From Duncaniella dubosii (lineage in GTDB: Bacteria > Bacteroidota > Bacteroidia > Bacteroidales > Muribaculaceae), in contig NZ_CP039396.1 of assembly GCF_004803915.1 (NCBI RefSeq), forward strand, positions 3,410,001-3,474,000: a DNA stretch of 64,000 bases. Reading direction: 5' to 3'. Each line of letters begins with the position of its first letter. Within the stretch, counting starts at the first letter, position 1. Below the pieces are notes generated by a model, which did not search any database, had not been told where the DNA came from, and worked only from the letters and a program-made list of their open reading frames with translations. Both the position numbers and the translations under genes were made by a program. Positions 54,620 through 63,310 of the stretch are shown in pieces.

Positions 54620-54637
54620 CAAACAAAGAATAGAGCT

Positions 54638-55861
54638 ATGAAACAGAGCGGATTAAAGGTTTCGTTCTACCTTAAAAAGAGCGAGATGTCGGATGACGGT
54701 CTGTGTCCGGTGATGGGGCGTATAAACGTAGGCAGATACTCGGAGGCAGCTTTCAGCGCGAAACTCTCGGCATCACCTAAGGCATGGATGCTCGGCCGTG
54801 CCACTGGCAAGAGCGCCGCGTCAAGGGAAATCAACCGCCAGCTTGACGAAATCAGGGCAAGCGCACTTTCCGTCTATAAGGAACTGTCGGCTGTCCGCAT
54901 GGGCGTGACCGCCGATGATGTGAAGTGCCAGATACAGGGGATGGCTTTCGGACAGGAAACGCTGATGGGATATTTCAGCACATTCATAGAGAACTTCGCA
55001 AAGCGTGTCGGTGTGAACCGGGTTCATGGCACACTGAAATCATACAATTACACCTACAAATGCCTGGCAACATTTCTGGAAACGGAGTATAAGCTGTCGG
55101 ATATTCCGTTTACGGCTATCGACCGTTCCTTCATAGACAAGTATGACATCTACCTGCGTACACAGCGCCGACTCGCCACCTCCACCGTGGGCTTTCATAC
55201 AACACGGTTGAAGATGATAGTCTCGGAGGCTATCACCGACGGCATCATAACCGCAGATCCTTTTGCCGGATATGAGGCAGAAAAGCCGCAGCGTGAGCAG
55301 AAGTTTCTTACTTCGGAGGAACTCCACCGGATTATGACGACACCGCTCCACGACAGCCGTCTGTACCATGTCCGCGATCTCTTCCTGTTCTCCTGCTATA
55401 CAGGCATTCCATACGGCGATATGTGTCTTCTGACGGAAGATAATCTTGAAACTGCCGAGGACGGTACGGTCTGGATCAGGTCCTCGCGAAAAAAGACGAA
55501 GGTGGAATATGAGATACCGTTGCTTGAGCTGCCATTGAGAATTATCGAGAAATACCGGGGAATGGCACCTGAAGGGAAACTCCTGCCGATGTACAGCAAC
55601 TCCACCCTGAACGCATATCTGAAAAGGATTGCCAAGATATGCGGCATAGAGCGCAGGCTGGTCTATCACTGCGGGCGTCATACCTACGCCACCGAGATCA
55701 CGCTTGCACATGGTGTGCCTCTTGAGACCGTCAGCCGTATGCTGGGCCATAACCGGATTACCACGACGCAGATTTACGCGAAAGTGACCGATGACAAAAT
55801 CGGGACAGACACACAGAACCTTGACAGCCGGATAGCGTCACGCTTCACTGTCGCCATTTAA
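54638..55861 (+). CDS. Tyrosine recombinase / integrase 1 of the element
   Basis: A 407-residue phage-type integrase, read from the ATG at 54638. An arm-binding N-terminal domain is followed by a SAM-like core-binding domain (about 105-205) and the catalytic domain (about 225-400). The catalytic set is visible as HCGRHTYAT (HxxR), LGHNRITTTQIYAKV (His and Tyr). The first Arg of the usual TGLR motif is absent: here CYTGIPYGDM. The same replacement is known in IntDOT of CTnDOT. It is followed 21 bp later by a second integrase in the same direction. It would act at attL/attR of the element. Confidence 0.92.
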   Translation: MKQSGLKVSFYLKKSEMSDDGLCPVMGRINVGRYSEAAFSAKLSASPKAWMLGRATGKSAASREINRQLDEIRASALSVYKELSAVRMGVTADDVKCQIQGMAFGQETLMGYFSTFIENFAKRVGVNRVHGTLKSYNYTYKCLATFLETEYKLSDIPFTAIDRSFIDKYDIYLRTQRRLATSTVGFHTTRLKMIVSEAITDGIITADPFAGYEAEKPQREQKFLTSEELHRIMTTPLHDSRLYHVRDLFLFSCYTGIPYGDMCLLTEDNLETAEDGTVWIRSSRKKTKVEYEIPLLELPLRIIEKYRGMAPEGKLLPMYSNSTLNAYLKRIAKICGIERRLVYHCGRHTYATEITLAHGVPLETVSRMLGHNRITTTQIYAKVTDDKIGTDTQNLDSRIASRFTVAI

Positions 55862-55882
55862 TAAACCAAACCCCACATAGTC

Positions 55883-57205
55883 ATGAAAAAGGATAAAGAC
55901 AACAATACACCCAAACGGCGTAGCACATTCGCCATCCTCTTCTATATCAACCGGACAAAAGTCCGCAAGGACGGAACATGCCAGCTTCTGTGCAAGGTCA
56001 GCATAGACGCCGAATGGGAGCAGATAGGAACGAAAGTGTCTGTGAACCCGGATATCTGGAACCCCGAAAAAGGACGGGCGGACGGGCGCAGTGCCAATGC
56101 AGTCACCGTGAACCGCGCCATAGACTCGCTGACAGCTGAGATAAACGAACATTACGAGGATATAAGGCGCAGCCTTGGCTTCGTCACCGCCGAGCTTGTT
56201 AAGAACGCCATGAAGGGCATCGGGCGCAAGCCATCGACCCTTTTGGCTCTTTTCCGTGAACATAACGAGGAATTCCACAAGCGTGTGGGCGTAGACCGCA
56301 CAAAGGAATCATACGAAAGCTATCTCAACTCATACCGTCATCTATCTGCATTCGTAACCGGGAAACGGGATATGGATGATGTGCCGCTCCGTGCGCTTGA
56401 CAGGTCTTTTTATGACGATTTCGAGGTGTTTCTCGGCGCAGACCGTGGACTCAAGCCCAAATCGGTTCACGAACACCTGTACCGTCTGAAGAAGATGACG
56501 ATGCGAGCAGTCAGCCAGGGCACGCTCCGCCGTGACCCATATGCGAGGCTCCATCCACCGTTGCCACGTCGCAAGAGCCGCCACATGAGGCTTGACGATC
56601 TGAAACTGCTTATGGAAAAACAGATAGATGCCCCAAATCTCCAAAGGGTGCGCGATTGGTTCATCTTCTCGACGTTCACAGGGCTGGCATACGCAGATCT
56701 TAAACAGTTGACTGAGGATGACATATCCCAGACTCCGGACGGTACGTGGTGGATACATGTAAACAGGCAAAAGACGGGCAGTCGCTCGGCGATACGCCTG
56801 CTTGACATCCCAATGCGAATAATGGAGAAATACAGGGACGAGCGGCAGGACGGTAAGATTTTCAATCTTTATAGCAGAACCTATTTGATAAAACTTACCC
56901 GGCAGCTCGGCAAGGAGTACGGTTTCTGCCTTACCTTCCACAAGGCGAGGCATAATTTCGGAACACATATCACTCTGTCGATGGGCGTTCCCATTGAGAC
57001 AGTAAGCCGAATGATGGGACATAAGAGCGTTACCACGACACAGATATACGCCCAGGTGACTGACCGCAAGGTTGATGAGGACATGAAGCGTCTGCGTATG
57101 CAGGCATCAAGTGCTGAAATTACCCTTATTGACGAAAGCATGGATAAGGAAATGGCAAAGAGAAGGAAATATAAATTCAGGAACAAGACGGGAAACGGCC
57201 TGTGA
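55883..57205 (+). CDS. Tyrosine recombinase / integrase 2 of the element
   Basis: A 440-residue paralogue of integrase 1, encoded directly downstream and likely on the same mRNA. It has the core-binding domain (about 115-220) and catalytic residues TFHKARHNFGTH and MGHKSVTTTQIYAQVTD. The first Arg is again absent (FTGLAYADLKQL). The basic tail (KRRKYKFRNKTG) is extra. Tandem integrases occur in some Bacteroides elements, where both may be required. This gene defines the element as non-single-recombinase. Confidence 0.92.
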   Translation: MKKDKDNNTPKRRSTFAILFYINRTKVRKDGTCQLLCKVSIDAEWEQIGTKVSVNPDIWNPEKGRADGRSANAVTVNRAIDSLTAEINEHYEDIRRSLGFVTAELVKNAMKGIGRKPSTLLALFREHNEEFHKRVGVDRTKESYESYLNSYRHLSAFVTGKRDMDDVPLRALDRSFYDDFEVFLGADRGLKPKSVHEHLYRLKKMTMRAVSQGTLRRDPYARLHPPLPRRKSRHMRLDDLKLLMEKQIDAPNLQRVRDWFIFSTFTGLAYADLKQLTEDDISQTPDGTWWIHVNRQKTGSRSAIRLLDIPMRIMEKYRDERQDGKIFNLYSRTYLIKLTRQLGKEYGFCLTFHKARHNFGTHITLSMGVPIETVSRMMGHKSVTTTQIYAQVTDRKVDEDMKRLRMQASSAEITLIDESMDKEMAKRRKYKFRNKTGNGL

Positions 57206-57263
57206 TTGCAGACCGTTCCCGCCTATGCCTGATAGCAGCGCATATTGCGGAACTCAGCGGCTC

Positions 57264-57575
57264 TTAGAGCCACTTCTGTTCCTCCACGCATTTACGGTGC
57301 GCCTTTTCAAGAAGGCTCTGTATCTCGGATTCCCGGTACAGGGCCTTTCCCTGTACAATGTAGTAAGGGATAAGACGAGCGGTGCGGTATTCCTGCAAGG
57401 TGCGCCGGCTCACTTTCAGCAGGCGCGACAACTCCTCGTCAGTGAGGAACCTGTCCCCCTTGAACATGGGGCGTGCGACCGATTCAACTTGTCCGAGCGC
57501 CTGCCCGATGTTTCCGAGGCGGCGCAACAGGTCCGCCACACGCGGATCCTGCCTGTCGATAAAATAATGGCTCAT
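57264..57575 (-). CDS. Excisionase-like helix-turn-helix protein 1
   Basis: A 103-residue small DNA-binding protein, read from the ATG at 57575. The stop of the upstream HTH gene overlaps this start (ATGA, 57575-57572), so they are translationally coupled. The MerR/excisionase-type HTH is at about 45-95 (FLTDEELSRLLKVSRRTLQEYRTARLIPYYIVQGKALYRESEIQSLL shows the helix-turn-helix-wing pattern). Its paralogues are the next two genes. Xis2c and Xis2d of CTnDOT are of this size and type, so a role in directing excision is likely. Confidence 0.85.
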   Translation of the reverse strand: MSHYFIDRQDPRVADLLRRLGNIGQALGQVESVARPMFKGDRFLTDEELSRLLKVSRRTLQEYRTARLIPYYIVQGKALYRESEIQSLLEKAHRKCVEEQKWL

Positions 57576-57865
57576 AGCTGTGATGTGTTTGGGTGATACG
57601 ACGACTGTAATAGTCTCTCTACATCCTCCGGACGGTAGAAGAGCTTGTTCCTGATACGGCTGAACGGCAGGATGCCTTTGTCGCGGTAGGTCTGCAAGGT
57701 GCGCTTTGAGATTCCGAGGATGTTGCACACGTCCTCGTTGTCGAGCCATTTCTTAAGGCCGATGTCCTCATTCTTCCGGCTCAGCAGTTCGGATTTTTCC
57801 TCGATTTCCCTGATTCTGGAAAACAGGGCATCGAAGGTTCTGATGTCCATGCTTATTATTTCCAT
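57572..57865 (-). CDS. Excisionase-like helix-turn-helix protein 2
   Basis: A 97-residue protein, read from the ATG at 57865 (MEIISMDIRTFDALFSRI). A short coiled N-terminus is followed by an HTH of the same layout as its neighbours (WLDNEDVCNILGISKRTLQTYRDKGILPFSRI, then LFYRPEDVERLL). It overlaps HTH 1 by 4 bp and lies 32 bp after HTH 3. It is probably an element-encoded recombination or regulatory protein. Confidence 0.85.
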   Translation of the reverse strand: MEIISMDIRTFDALFSRIREIEEKSELLSRKNEDIGLKKWLDNEDVCNILGISKRTLQTYRDKGILPFSRIRNKLFYRPEDVERLLQSSYHPNTSQL

Positions 57866-57897
57866 GATGTTACGGTTTTTAGATTTTACGATATGTT

Positions 57898-58197
57898 TCA
57901 GTGGCTCACGGCGGCGGGTAGCGACTTCCCTTTCATCTGTAGGAATTCCTGTATCTCGGATGCCTTGTAGTAGGTACGCCCGTCTATCATGTAATAGCGG
58001 ATAAGCTTCTTCTGTCGGTATCTCGCAAGGGTGCGCTTGGTGACGCCGAGCAACCGGCACAGGTCGTAGTTGTCGAGCAGCGTGTCGCCGTCCAGACAAT
58101 CCTTGAGCTTGTTCATCCGCTCGAATGCCCGCTCCATCTTGTCAAAGCGTTCCATGAGCGAGGCAAACATCTTATGCACTGTTTCATTATATAGCAT
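57898..58197 (-). CDS. Excisionase-like helix-turn-helix protein 3
   Basis: A 99-residue protein starting at the ATG at 58197. It has an N-terminal helical part (MFASLMERFDKMERAFERMNKL) and the same HTH (LLDNYDLCRLLGVTKRTLARYRQKKLIRYYMIDGRTYYKASEIQEFL in the same arrangement). It is the first gene of the three-gene group, with 32 bp before HTH 2. The three share layout but differ in the N-terminal helices, so they may form different dimers or bind different sites. Confidence 0.85.
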   Translation of the reverse strand: MLYNETVHKMFASLMERFDKMERAFERMNKLKDCLDGDTLLDNYDLCRLLGVTKRTLARYRQKKLIRYYMIDGRTYYKASEIQEFLQMKGKSLPAAVSH

Positions 58198-58426
58198 AGC
58201 TGATTTTTTTGATGTAAATGAATTGGTTTGTTTTACACCGTGTTGCGCAATCGGTTATACTACATATATTGGCTAATGCCGTGCCACCGCTACCAAAAGG
58301 CATGACAAGACACCGATATTCATCAGAATATCAGTGTGATAAAAATATCTAAGCGTAAAATAATGGAAATCAGAGGTCTTGCATTTTGCAAGACTTTTCG
58401 GCAGTATGCAATAGTCTATTGCGAGA

Positions 58427-58843
58427 TTATCGCGCTTTGCGCCGGTAGATGTTTCGGCATATACCGTTTTTGAGCCGGGTGGATTTGCTTAATATCCACC
58501 CTGACGGCACGCCGTTTTGAAAGATATGGGTTCCTGTTCCTGCAATCTCAGGCAAAATATGGATTACCAGTTCGTCTATTATATTGTAACGGAAGAGCCG
58601 TGTCATAAGTTCCATACCGTCCAAATCCGACACTTCGGCGGTGTATATGCAGGATTTGTCGGTGCTGCCTTTGTCACACACAAGATCAAGGACCGGGTAA
58701 TCCGCTTCAAGTGTGTATGTGCCTATGTCATGCCAAAAACGGACGCCTTTGGCATCGGTCATAAGCCAACGCATCCGGGGATTGTCGGCATCCGGGAGGA
58801 AACCGTCGATAGTCATTGCCGTTATGATGCGTACCGTTGCCAT
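58427..58843 (-). CDS. Short RibD-like / dihydrofolate reductase-fold reductase
   Basis: A 138-residue protein of the RibD C-terminal (dihydrofolate-reductase-like) fold. The N-terminus VRIITAMTIDGFLPDADN is the usual start (xxAMSLDGxIA), and IDELVIHILPEIAGTGTHIFQNG matches the conserved end of the fold. Family members are often 170-180 residues, and here the middle, which often carries part of the NADPH site, is shortened (WHDIGTYTLEADYPVLDLV, CDKGSTDKSCIYTAEVSD). Such proteins are frequent cargo in Bacteroidetes conjugative elements. Activity is not assured. Confidence 0.75.
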   Translation of the reverse strand: MATVRIITAMTIDGFLPDADNPRMRWLMTDAKGVRFWHDIGTYTLEADYPVLDLVCDKGSTDKSCIYTAEVSDLDGMELMTRLFRYNIIDELVIHILPEIAGTGTHIFQNGVPSGWILSKSTRLKNGICRNIYRRKAR

Positions 58844-59139
58844 GTCGTTTCATTTCTCTATTATACAGCAAAAGAAAAAAGCGCGATGTCCACGCACTCA
58901 GACAGCGGTTCTGGCAAAACCGTAAGGAGAATACGCAACACCACGCTATGCGATACGCACAGCATAAGCATTACGCAATGATTCTCCTTAAACATCAACT
59001 GCCAGATTTCTGTCTGAGACTCTTGCGAACTTATGTATGTAAAGGCGGACATATCGGAATACGCCTGCCTGTATTTTCTATTTCACGCCCCAAAGTTACA
59101 AAAAAGTAGCGAGAAGGGCTGTATGCCAAGGCATAAATG
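58844..59139. other. Gap between the RibD-like and RteB-like genes
   Basis: Some 300 bp without a gene that I trust. A minus-strand ORF of 63 codons at 59052-58861 has no recognised family and no ribosome-binding signal. Confidence 0.4.
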
Positions 59140-60456
59140 TTACTTTATACCGTACTTATTCATCTTACGGTATAATGTCGTAGGATTTATGTTGAGCATT
59201 CTCGCCGCCTTGGTCTTGTTGCCGTTGCAGGATTCCAAGGTGCGGATGATAAGCTGCTTTTCAGCATCGTCATCTTTGATTGGGCGCAAATCAGGAACGA
59301 TTTTTGCGACATTATCATTTGATGTTTTGCGGATATTCAAGTCCGAGACTGCGATAACGGTTGTCTTTGAAATCAGCACTGCCCTGCGCACCCGGTTCTG
59401 AAGCTCGCGGATATTGCCGCTCCATGAGTGTGCCAGCATAAGCCGCTCGGCTTCCGGGCTGAATCCAGAGGTTTCCTTGTGAAGCTCATCCGAAAACTTC
59501 TTGCGGAAGAATTCTGCCAGCGGGAGGATGTCTTCGGGACATTCCGCAAGGGATGGCTGGTGTATCTCGAACTCGCAGAGGCGGTGATACAGGTCCTCAC
59601 GGAAACGCCCATCGGCGATGGATTTCTCCATATCCTCGTTGGTTGCCGCCACTATGCGCACATCGGCACGGCGTTCCGTGTTTCCACCGACAGGCATATA
59701 GACATTCTCCTGCAATACCCTCAATAATGATGACTGTGTGTGATAAGGCAACGTGCCGATTTCGTCAAGGAACAGTGTGCCGCCTTTCGCCGCGTCAAAA
59801 TATCCTTTTCTGTCGGAATCCGCACCCGTGAAAGCGCCTTTGACATGACCGAAGAACATGGAGGCTGTAAGTTCCGGTGGGATGGCACCGCAGTTCACCG
59901 CGACAAACGGCTCGTCTTTTCTTGGGCTGTTGAAATGAATGGTACGGGCTATGGACTCCTTGCCGGTTCCGTTGGCACCGAGAATCAGTACCGATATGTC
60001 AGCGGGGGCCACAAGCTCCGCCAGATGCAACGCCTCACGCGCCTTCGCGCTGTCACGCTTGAAAAGCCGTTCAAGCGAATGCTGTATGGTCACGGCCGGA
60101 TGTACCAGTTCCTTCACAACTTCGAACAGTCGCTCCCTATGTACCGGCTTGGGAAGATAGTCCTGCGCGCCCATCTTTATGGCTTTGACAGCATCGGGAT
60201 ATGAGGCGTATTCCGTCATGATTACGACCGGAATTCCGGGTTTCTCTTTCTTCAGCCATGCAAGTAATGACAGGCCATCCCCTTCGGGCAGGCGTACATC
60301 AGAGAGTATCAGGTCAAAATCCACTTTGCGTATATGCCTGCGTGCCACGACGGCATCTATTGCTGTCGTGACTTCATACCCCTCGCGTGCGAGCCAGTCC
60401 TTCTGCATCTGGGATAGGGTCACGTTGTCCTCAACTATCAGTATTCTGCTCTTCAT
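59140..60456 (-). CDS. RteB-type sigma-54-dependent response regulator
   Basis: A 438-residue NtrC-type activator. The receiver covers 1-115 with acceptor Asp in LILSDVRLPEG near 53. The AAA+ domain covers about 140-365 and has the sigma-54 contact motif VKGAFTGADSDRKGYF and Walker motifs LGANGTGKES and GTLFLDEIGT. A Fis-type HTH is at the C-terminus (NGNKTKAARMLNINPTTLYRKM). It overlaps the start of the cognate sensor's 3' end by 26 bp (60431-60456). The pair corresponds to RteA/RteB of CTnDOT, which control excision and transfer. Confidence 0.93.
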   Translation of the reverse strand: MKSRILIVEDNVTLSQMQKDWLAREGYEVTTAIDAVVARRHIRKVDFDLILSDVRLPEGDGLSLLAWLKKEKPGIPVVIMTEYASYPDAVKAIKMGAQDYLPKPVHRERLFEVVKELVHPAVTIQHSLERLFKRDSAKAREALHLAELVAPADISVLILGANGTGKESIARTIHFNSPRKDEPFVAVNCGAIPPELTASMFFGHVKGAFTGADSDRKGYFDAAKGGTLFLDEIGTLPYHTQSSLLRVLQENVYMPVGGNTERRADVRIVAATNEDMEKSIADGRFREDLYHRLCEFEIHQPSLAECPEDILPLAEFFRKKFSDELHKETSGFSPEAERLMLAHSWSGNIRELQNRVRRAVLISKTTVIAVSDLNIRKTSNDNVAKIVPDLRPIKDDDAEKQLIIRTLESCNGNKTKAARMLNINPTTLYRKMNKYGIK

Positions 60457-62755
60457 CCCTTATCGTCTTCAGTTCTTCGTTTATATTCTCAATCAGATTC
60501 TCCATTGCCGTAATCACACCGGCGGCGGTTTTCTTGATGTCCGCAGGTGTAGAATTCCTGTCCCACAGAGATTTCCTCAACGGTTGCAGGCAGCTTTCAA
60601 TACCGAGCATTTCCCATACGGGCTTAATCCTGTGTAGTATGGCCGAAACGCCATTCCTGTCGTCATGCCCAATATTCTTTTTCAGGACAGCTATCTCTGT
60701 GGAAGTCGATTCCGAAAGTCCCTTCAATATCTTTACCGGCTCGGTCACGTTTTTAACGAGCGGTGAAAAGTCAATCCGTACATCATCCGGGACCATAGGT
60801 TTCTCCATTACCATTGATATCCGTTCAAGCAGTTCCTGCATCGAGAATGGCTTGAAGATGCATCCGGAGAATCCGCGTTTTAACAGAGGTTTGCTATCGT
60901 CATCGTCCCTGGCGGTCATTGCCACTATGGGGATTGTCCTTGAATTGCCGATATTTGACTTGCGCAACAGTTCGATCAATGCGAACCCGTTGGTGCCTGG
61001 CATATTTATGTCCGTAAGTATTAAGTCGAAATCTCGTTTACGCATCGCCTTTACCACATCCGAGGCTGTGGCACATACGGCACAAGAGACAGCGTTGCGC
61101 TCAAGCATCTCGCTTACGATATCACGCTGTAGCGGGTCGTCATCGATTACTATCACGTTATGCGGTAGGCGCGATACACCGGCAGGCTTTGCTTCCGGGA
61201 TATCGGCCGGCTCTATATTTCCGGTGAGTTCAAGCGGAACGGTTACATGAAAGGTTGTGCCTTTGCCGACATTGCTTACCACATCAATAGTTCCTCCGAG
61301 CATGGATACCAGTCCCTTGGTAATGGAAAGTCCGAGTCCGAACCCTTCGACATGCTCCACGTTGTCGGCTCGCTCGAACGGCCTGAATATGCGGTCTAAG
61401 GTTTCCTCAGACATCCCGATGCCCGTGTCGCTGATATCCATCACCAACTGTCCGCCTTCGTATGAGGCTGCGATTCCAACGGAACCGGACTGTGTGAATT
61501 TTACGGCATTCGAAAGCAGGTTGTCGACAATCTGTTCTATTCGGTCCTCATCTCCTATTACGGTAACGTCAATAACCCTGTAATCATACTTGAAAAGCAG
61601 CCCCTTGTCATTGATTATCTGCGCCGCACCGACGGCTATCCTGTCAAGCAGCACGTTCAGTCTGAACGGGACATTGTTCGGTGTTTCCTTAGCTTCGTTT
61701 AGCCGGTAAACATCAAGCAGGTTGTTGAGAAGGTGCACCACGTGCCGGCAAAGGTATCGTGCATTGTTCAGATAGCCATCGCGTTTCTTCTTGTCACGGG
61801 TGTCGATGGCGAGTTCTGCACTCCCGCTGATGACGTTGAGCGGACCGCGTATGTCATGGGATATCGTGAGGATGATTTTCTTGCGCATTTCAAGCAGCGA
61901 CCGGTTCTGCCGTATGCTTTCCTCAAGTTTTTTCTTGTTCCGGTCTCTTCGCTGCATATCGCGGTGTATTATGACAAAAGAAACGAACAGCATCAGTAAG
62001 GTAATGGCTGTTAGTACACCTATATCACGATATGATTCTTCACGGGTAGCTGCAATCTCAAGTTCCTGCTGTCGGAGATCAGCCTGGGCCTTACCGTCAA
62101 GATAACTAATCAGATTCTGCAAGCGGATATTAAGATTTCTGTTTTGTTGTGACAGACTATCAGCCTGTGCTTTAAGTTTTTCGTTCTGCGCCCTGCGCTC
62201 AGCCATAAGACTGCGGTTGAAACTAAGTATAGTTGTCGTGGTAGATGGCTCAGGTTCTTCTTTTTTGCCGAAGATGCCGAGGAATCCCTTACGCTTCGGC
62301 TTCTTTGGCTCTTCTTTGGCAATCTGGCGAGCTATCACGGGCAGTTTGTTGGCCATCTCGTCACCGAGAGACTTTTGGCGCCGGTATATTTCTGCAAGCT
62401 GGAGCAATTTCTTCTCCTTGTCCTCAAGAAGAATACGGAGACTGTCTATGTCGGCTGCTTCCGAAATGAAAATCCGGCTGAACTCACACAGTGTGCTGTC
62501 TATATGCATACGTTCTTGACGATAATCCCCCCGTTCTGTTTCAGTCCATTCAAATGCTGTCTCGCCCATCATTGTCAACGATGTTAGGCGCATGTTCAAT
62601 CGGTTAATCTCACAGCGGACATTATTGGTATTACGAGACTCTGTTTCCATAGAAACCAATGTCTGCTCCTCATTGTAATAGGCATAGCCTATGGTGGCAA
62701 TCAGGATAAGTATCAGCATATAGCCTAAAACGATCGGGATTCGGGATGTATCCAT
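60431..62755 (-). CDS. RteA-type hybrid sensor histidine kinase
   Basis: A 774-residue membrane sensor. Two TM segments (about 8-26 and 245-263) enclose a 220-residue, mainly helical external domain with a lysine-rich GIFGKKEEPEPS insertion. The kinase core follows: H-box ILTISHDIRGPLNV near 303, N-box DNLLSNAVKFT, G-boxes DTGIGM and GFGLGLSITKG. A receiver with DLILTDINMPG comes next, and a likely C-terminal histidine phosphotransfer domain (LHRIKPVWEML). Phosphate could pass from His to Asp to His to the RteB regulator. It overlaps rteB by 26 bp. Unlike the CTnDOT operon, no tetQ precedes it. Confidence 0.92.
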   Translation of the reverse strand: MDTSRIPIVLGYMLILILIATIGYAYYNEEQTLVSMETESRNTNNVRCEINRLNMRLTSLTMMGETAFEWTETERGDYRQERMHIDSTLCEFSRIFISEAADIDSLRILLEDKEKKLLQLAEIYRRQKSLGDEMANKLPVIARQIAKEEPKKPKRKGFLGIFGKKEEPEPSTTTTILSFNRSLMAERRAQNEKLKAQADSLSQQNRNLNIRLQNLISYLDGKAQADLRQQELEIAATREESYRDIGVLTAITLLMLFVSFVIIHRDMQRRDRNKKKLEESIRQNRSLLEMRKKIILTISHDIRGPLNVISGSAELAIDTRDKKKRDGYLNNARYLCRHVVHLLNNLLDVYRLNEAKETPNNVPFRLNVLLDRIAVGAAQIINDKGLLFKYDYRVIDVTVIGDEDRIEQIVDNLLSNAVKFTQSGSVGIAASYEGGQLVMDISDTGIGMSEETLDRIFRPFERADNVEHVEGFGLGLSITKGLVSMLGGTIDVVSNVGKGTTFHVTVPLELTGNIEPADIPEAKPAGVSRLPHNVIVIDDDPLQRDIVSEMLERNAVSCAVCATASDVVKAMRKRDFDLILTDINMPGTNGFALIELLRKSNIGNSRTIPIVAMTARDDDDSKPLLKRGFSGCIFKPFSMQELLERISMVMEKPMVPDDVRIDFSPLVKNVTEPVKILKGLSESTSTEIAVLKKNIGHDDRNGVSAILHRIKPVWEMLGIESCLQPLRKSLWDRNSTPADIKKTAAGVITAMENLIENINEELKTIRDEEQNTDS

Positions 62756-62764
62756 ATGAATAAT

Positions 62765-63292
62765 TCATTTTAACAGCACATACCATTCGGTCATTTCTGT
62801 GAGAAACTCCTGCGGATGCTGTTTGATGTATGTGCCTATCATCGTGTAGAGTTGCCGGTCATTCCTCATCAAGGCATAGTACTCATCATCGAAGGCATCA
62901 AAGAGCTTCTCTTTATACACGTGGGCGAATCCTTCCTTCGTTCCGTCCCATACCGATTGCAGTTCATCCCGGTTGGCGGCATATTGGTTGTTGGCTCGTT
63001 TCACGACATCAGCGATCCGGTCTGCTCCAAGCTTGACAAAGGTGTCCTCGGCTTTTTGCGCACGTTCGCCACCGGAATTGTAGTAGTATTGGTTGAAACC
63101 GCCATTGATGACCTCCGCGTGCAGTTCCACCGCACACATTATGCTGTCGAACACTTCGCACTCCATGTCGCTTGCCAGTTCTTCGTCTATATATTTCCGG
63201 CAGAGTTTATCGGCAGGAAGACGCTCTATTAACTCTTCCGTTATCTGTTCGGAGCATCTTATCCTGAACAGTTTCTTTATCCATTGCATCAT
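62765..63292 (-). CDS. DMP19 (DUF4375)-family protein
   Basis: A 175-residue protein. The middle motif HAEVINGGFNQYYYNSGGE near 70-90 is characteristic of the DUF4375/DMP19 group, named after a DNA-mimic protein of a shrimp virus. The N-terminus MMQWIKKLFRIRCSE is basic and the rest is helical. It lies 10 bp upstream of the sensor kinase start on the same strand, so the genes are likely co-transcribed. In bacteria the function is not established. A role in DNA mimicry or antagonism of a host protein is a guess from the family name. Confidence 0.75.
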   Translation of the reverse strand: MMQWIKKLFRIRCSEQITEELIERLPADKLCRKYIDEELASDMECEVFDSIMCAVELHAEVINGGFNQYYYNSGGERAQKAEDTFVKLGADRIADVVKRANNQYAANRDELQSVWDGTKEGFAHVYKEKLFDAFDDEYYALMRNDRQLYTMIGTYIKQHPQEFLTEMTEWYVLLK

Positions 63293-63310
63293 TGATTTCG
63301 GTTTTTATTA

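Larger units (their letters stand above)
54101..54637. other. Presumed boundary region of the integrative element
   Basis: There is no gene in these 537 bp. A 16-bp direct repeat (CAAATATACGGAGAAT) occurs at 54151-54166 and 54236-54251. On the minus strand the first copy contains GTATATTTGC, an exact fit to the CTnDOT core GTANNTTTGC and also to a -7 box. A third related motif (CTAAATTTGC on the minus strand) is at 54504-54495. A TAATTTTG box for the integrase is at 54612-54619. The left end of the element should lie here, but its exact position is not clear. Confidence 0.5.

Noticed and set aside
57111-57596. 161-codon plus-strand ORF after the second integrase
   Set aside because: It is antisense to the HTH gene at 57264-57575 and overlaps the integrase end in another frame.
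58861-59052. 63-codon minus-strand ORF between the RibD-like and RteB-like genes
   Set aside because: No family, no start signal, biased composition; not supported as a gene.
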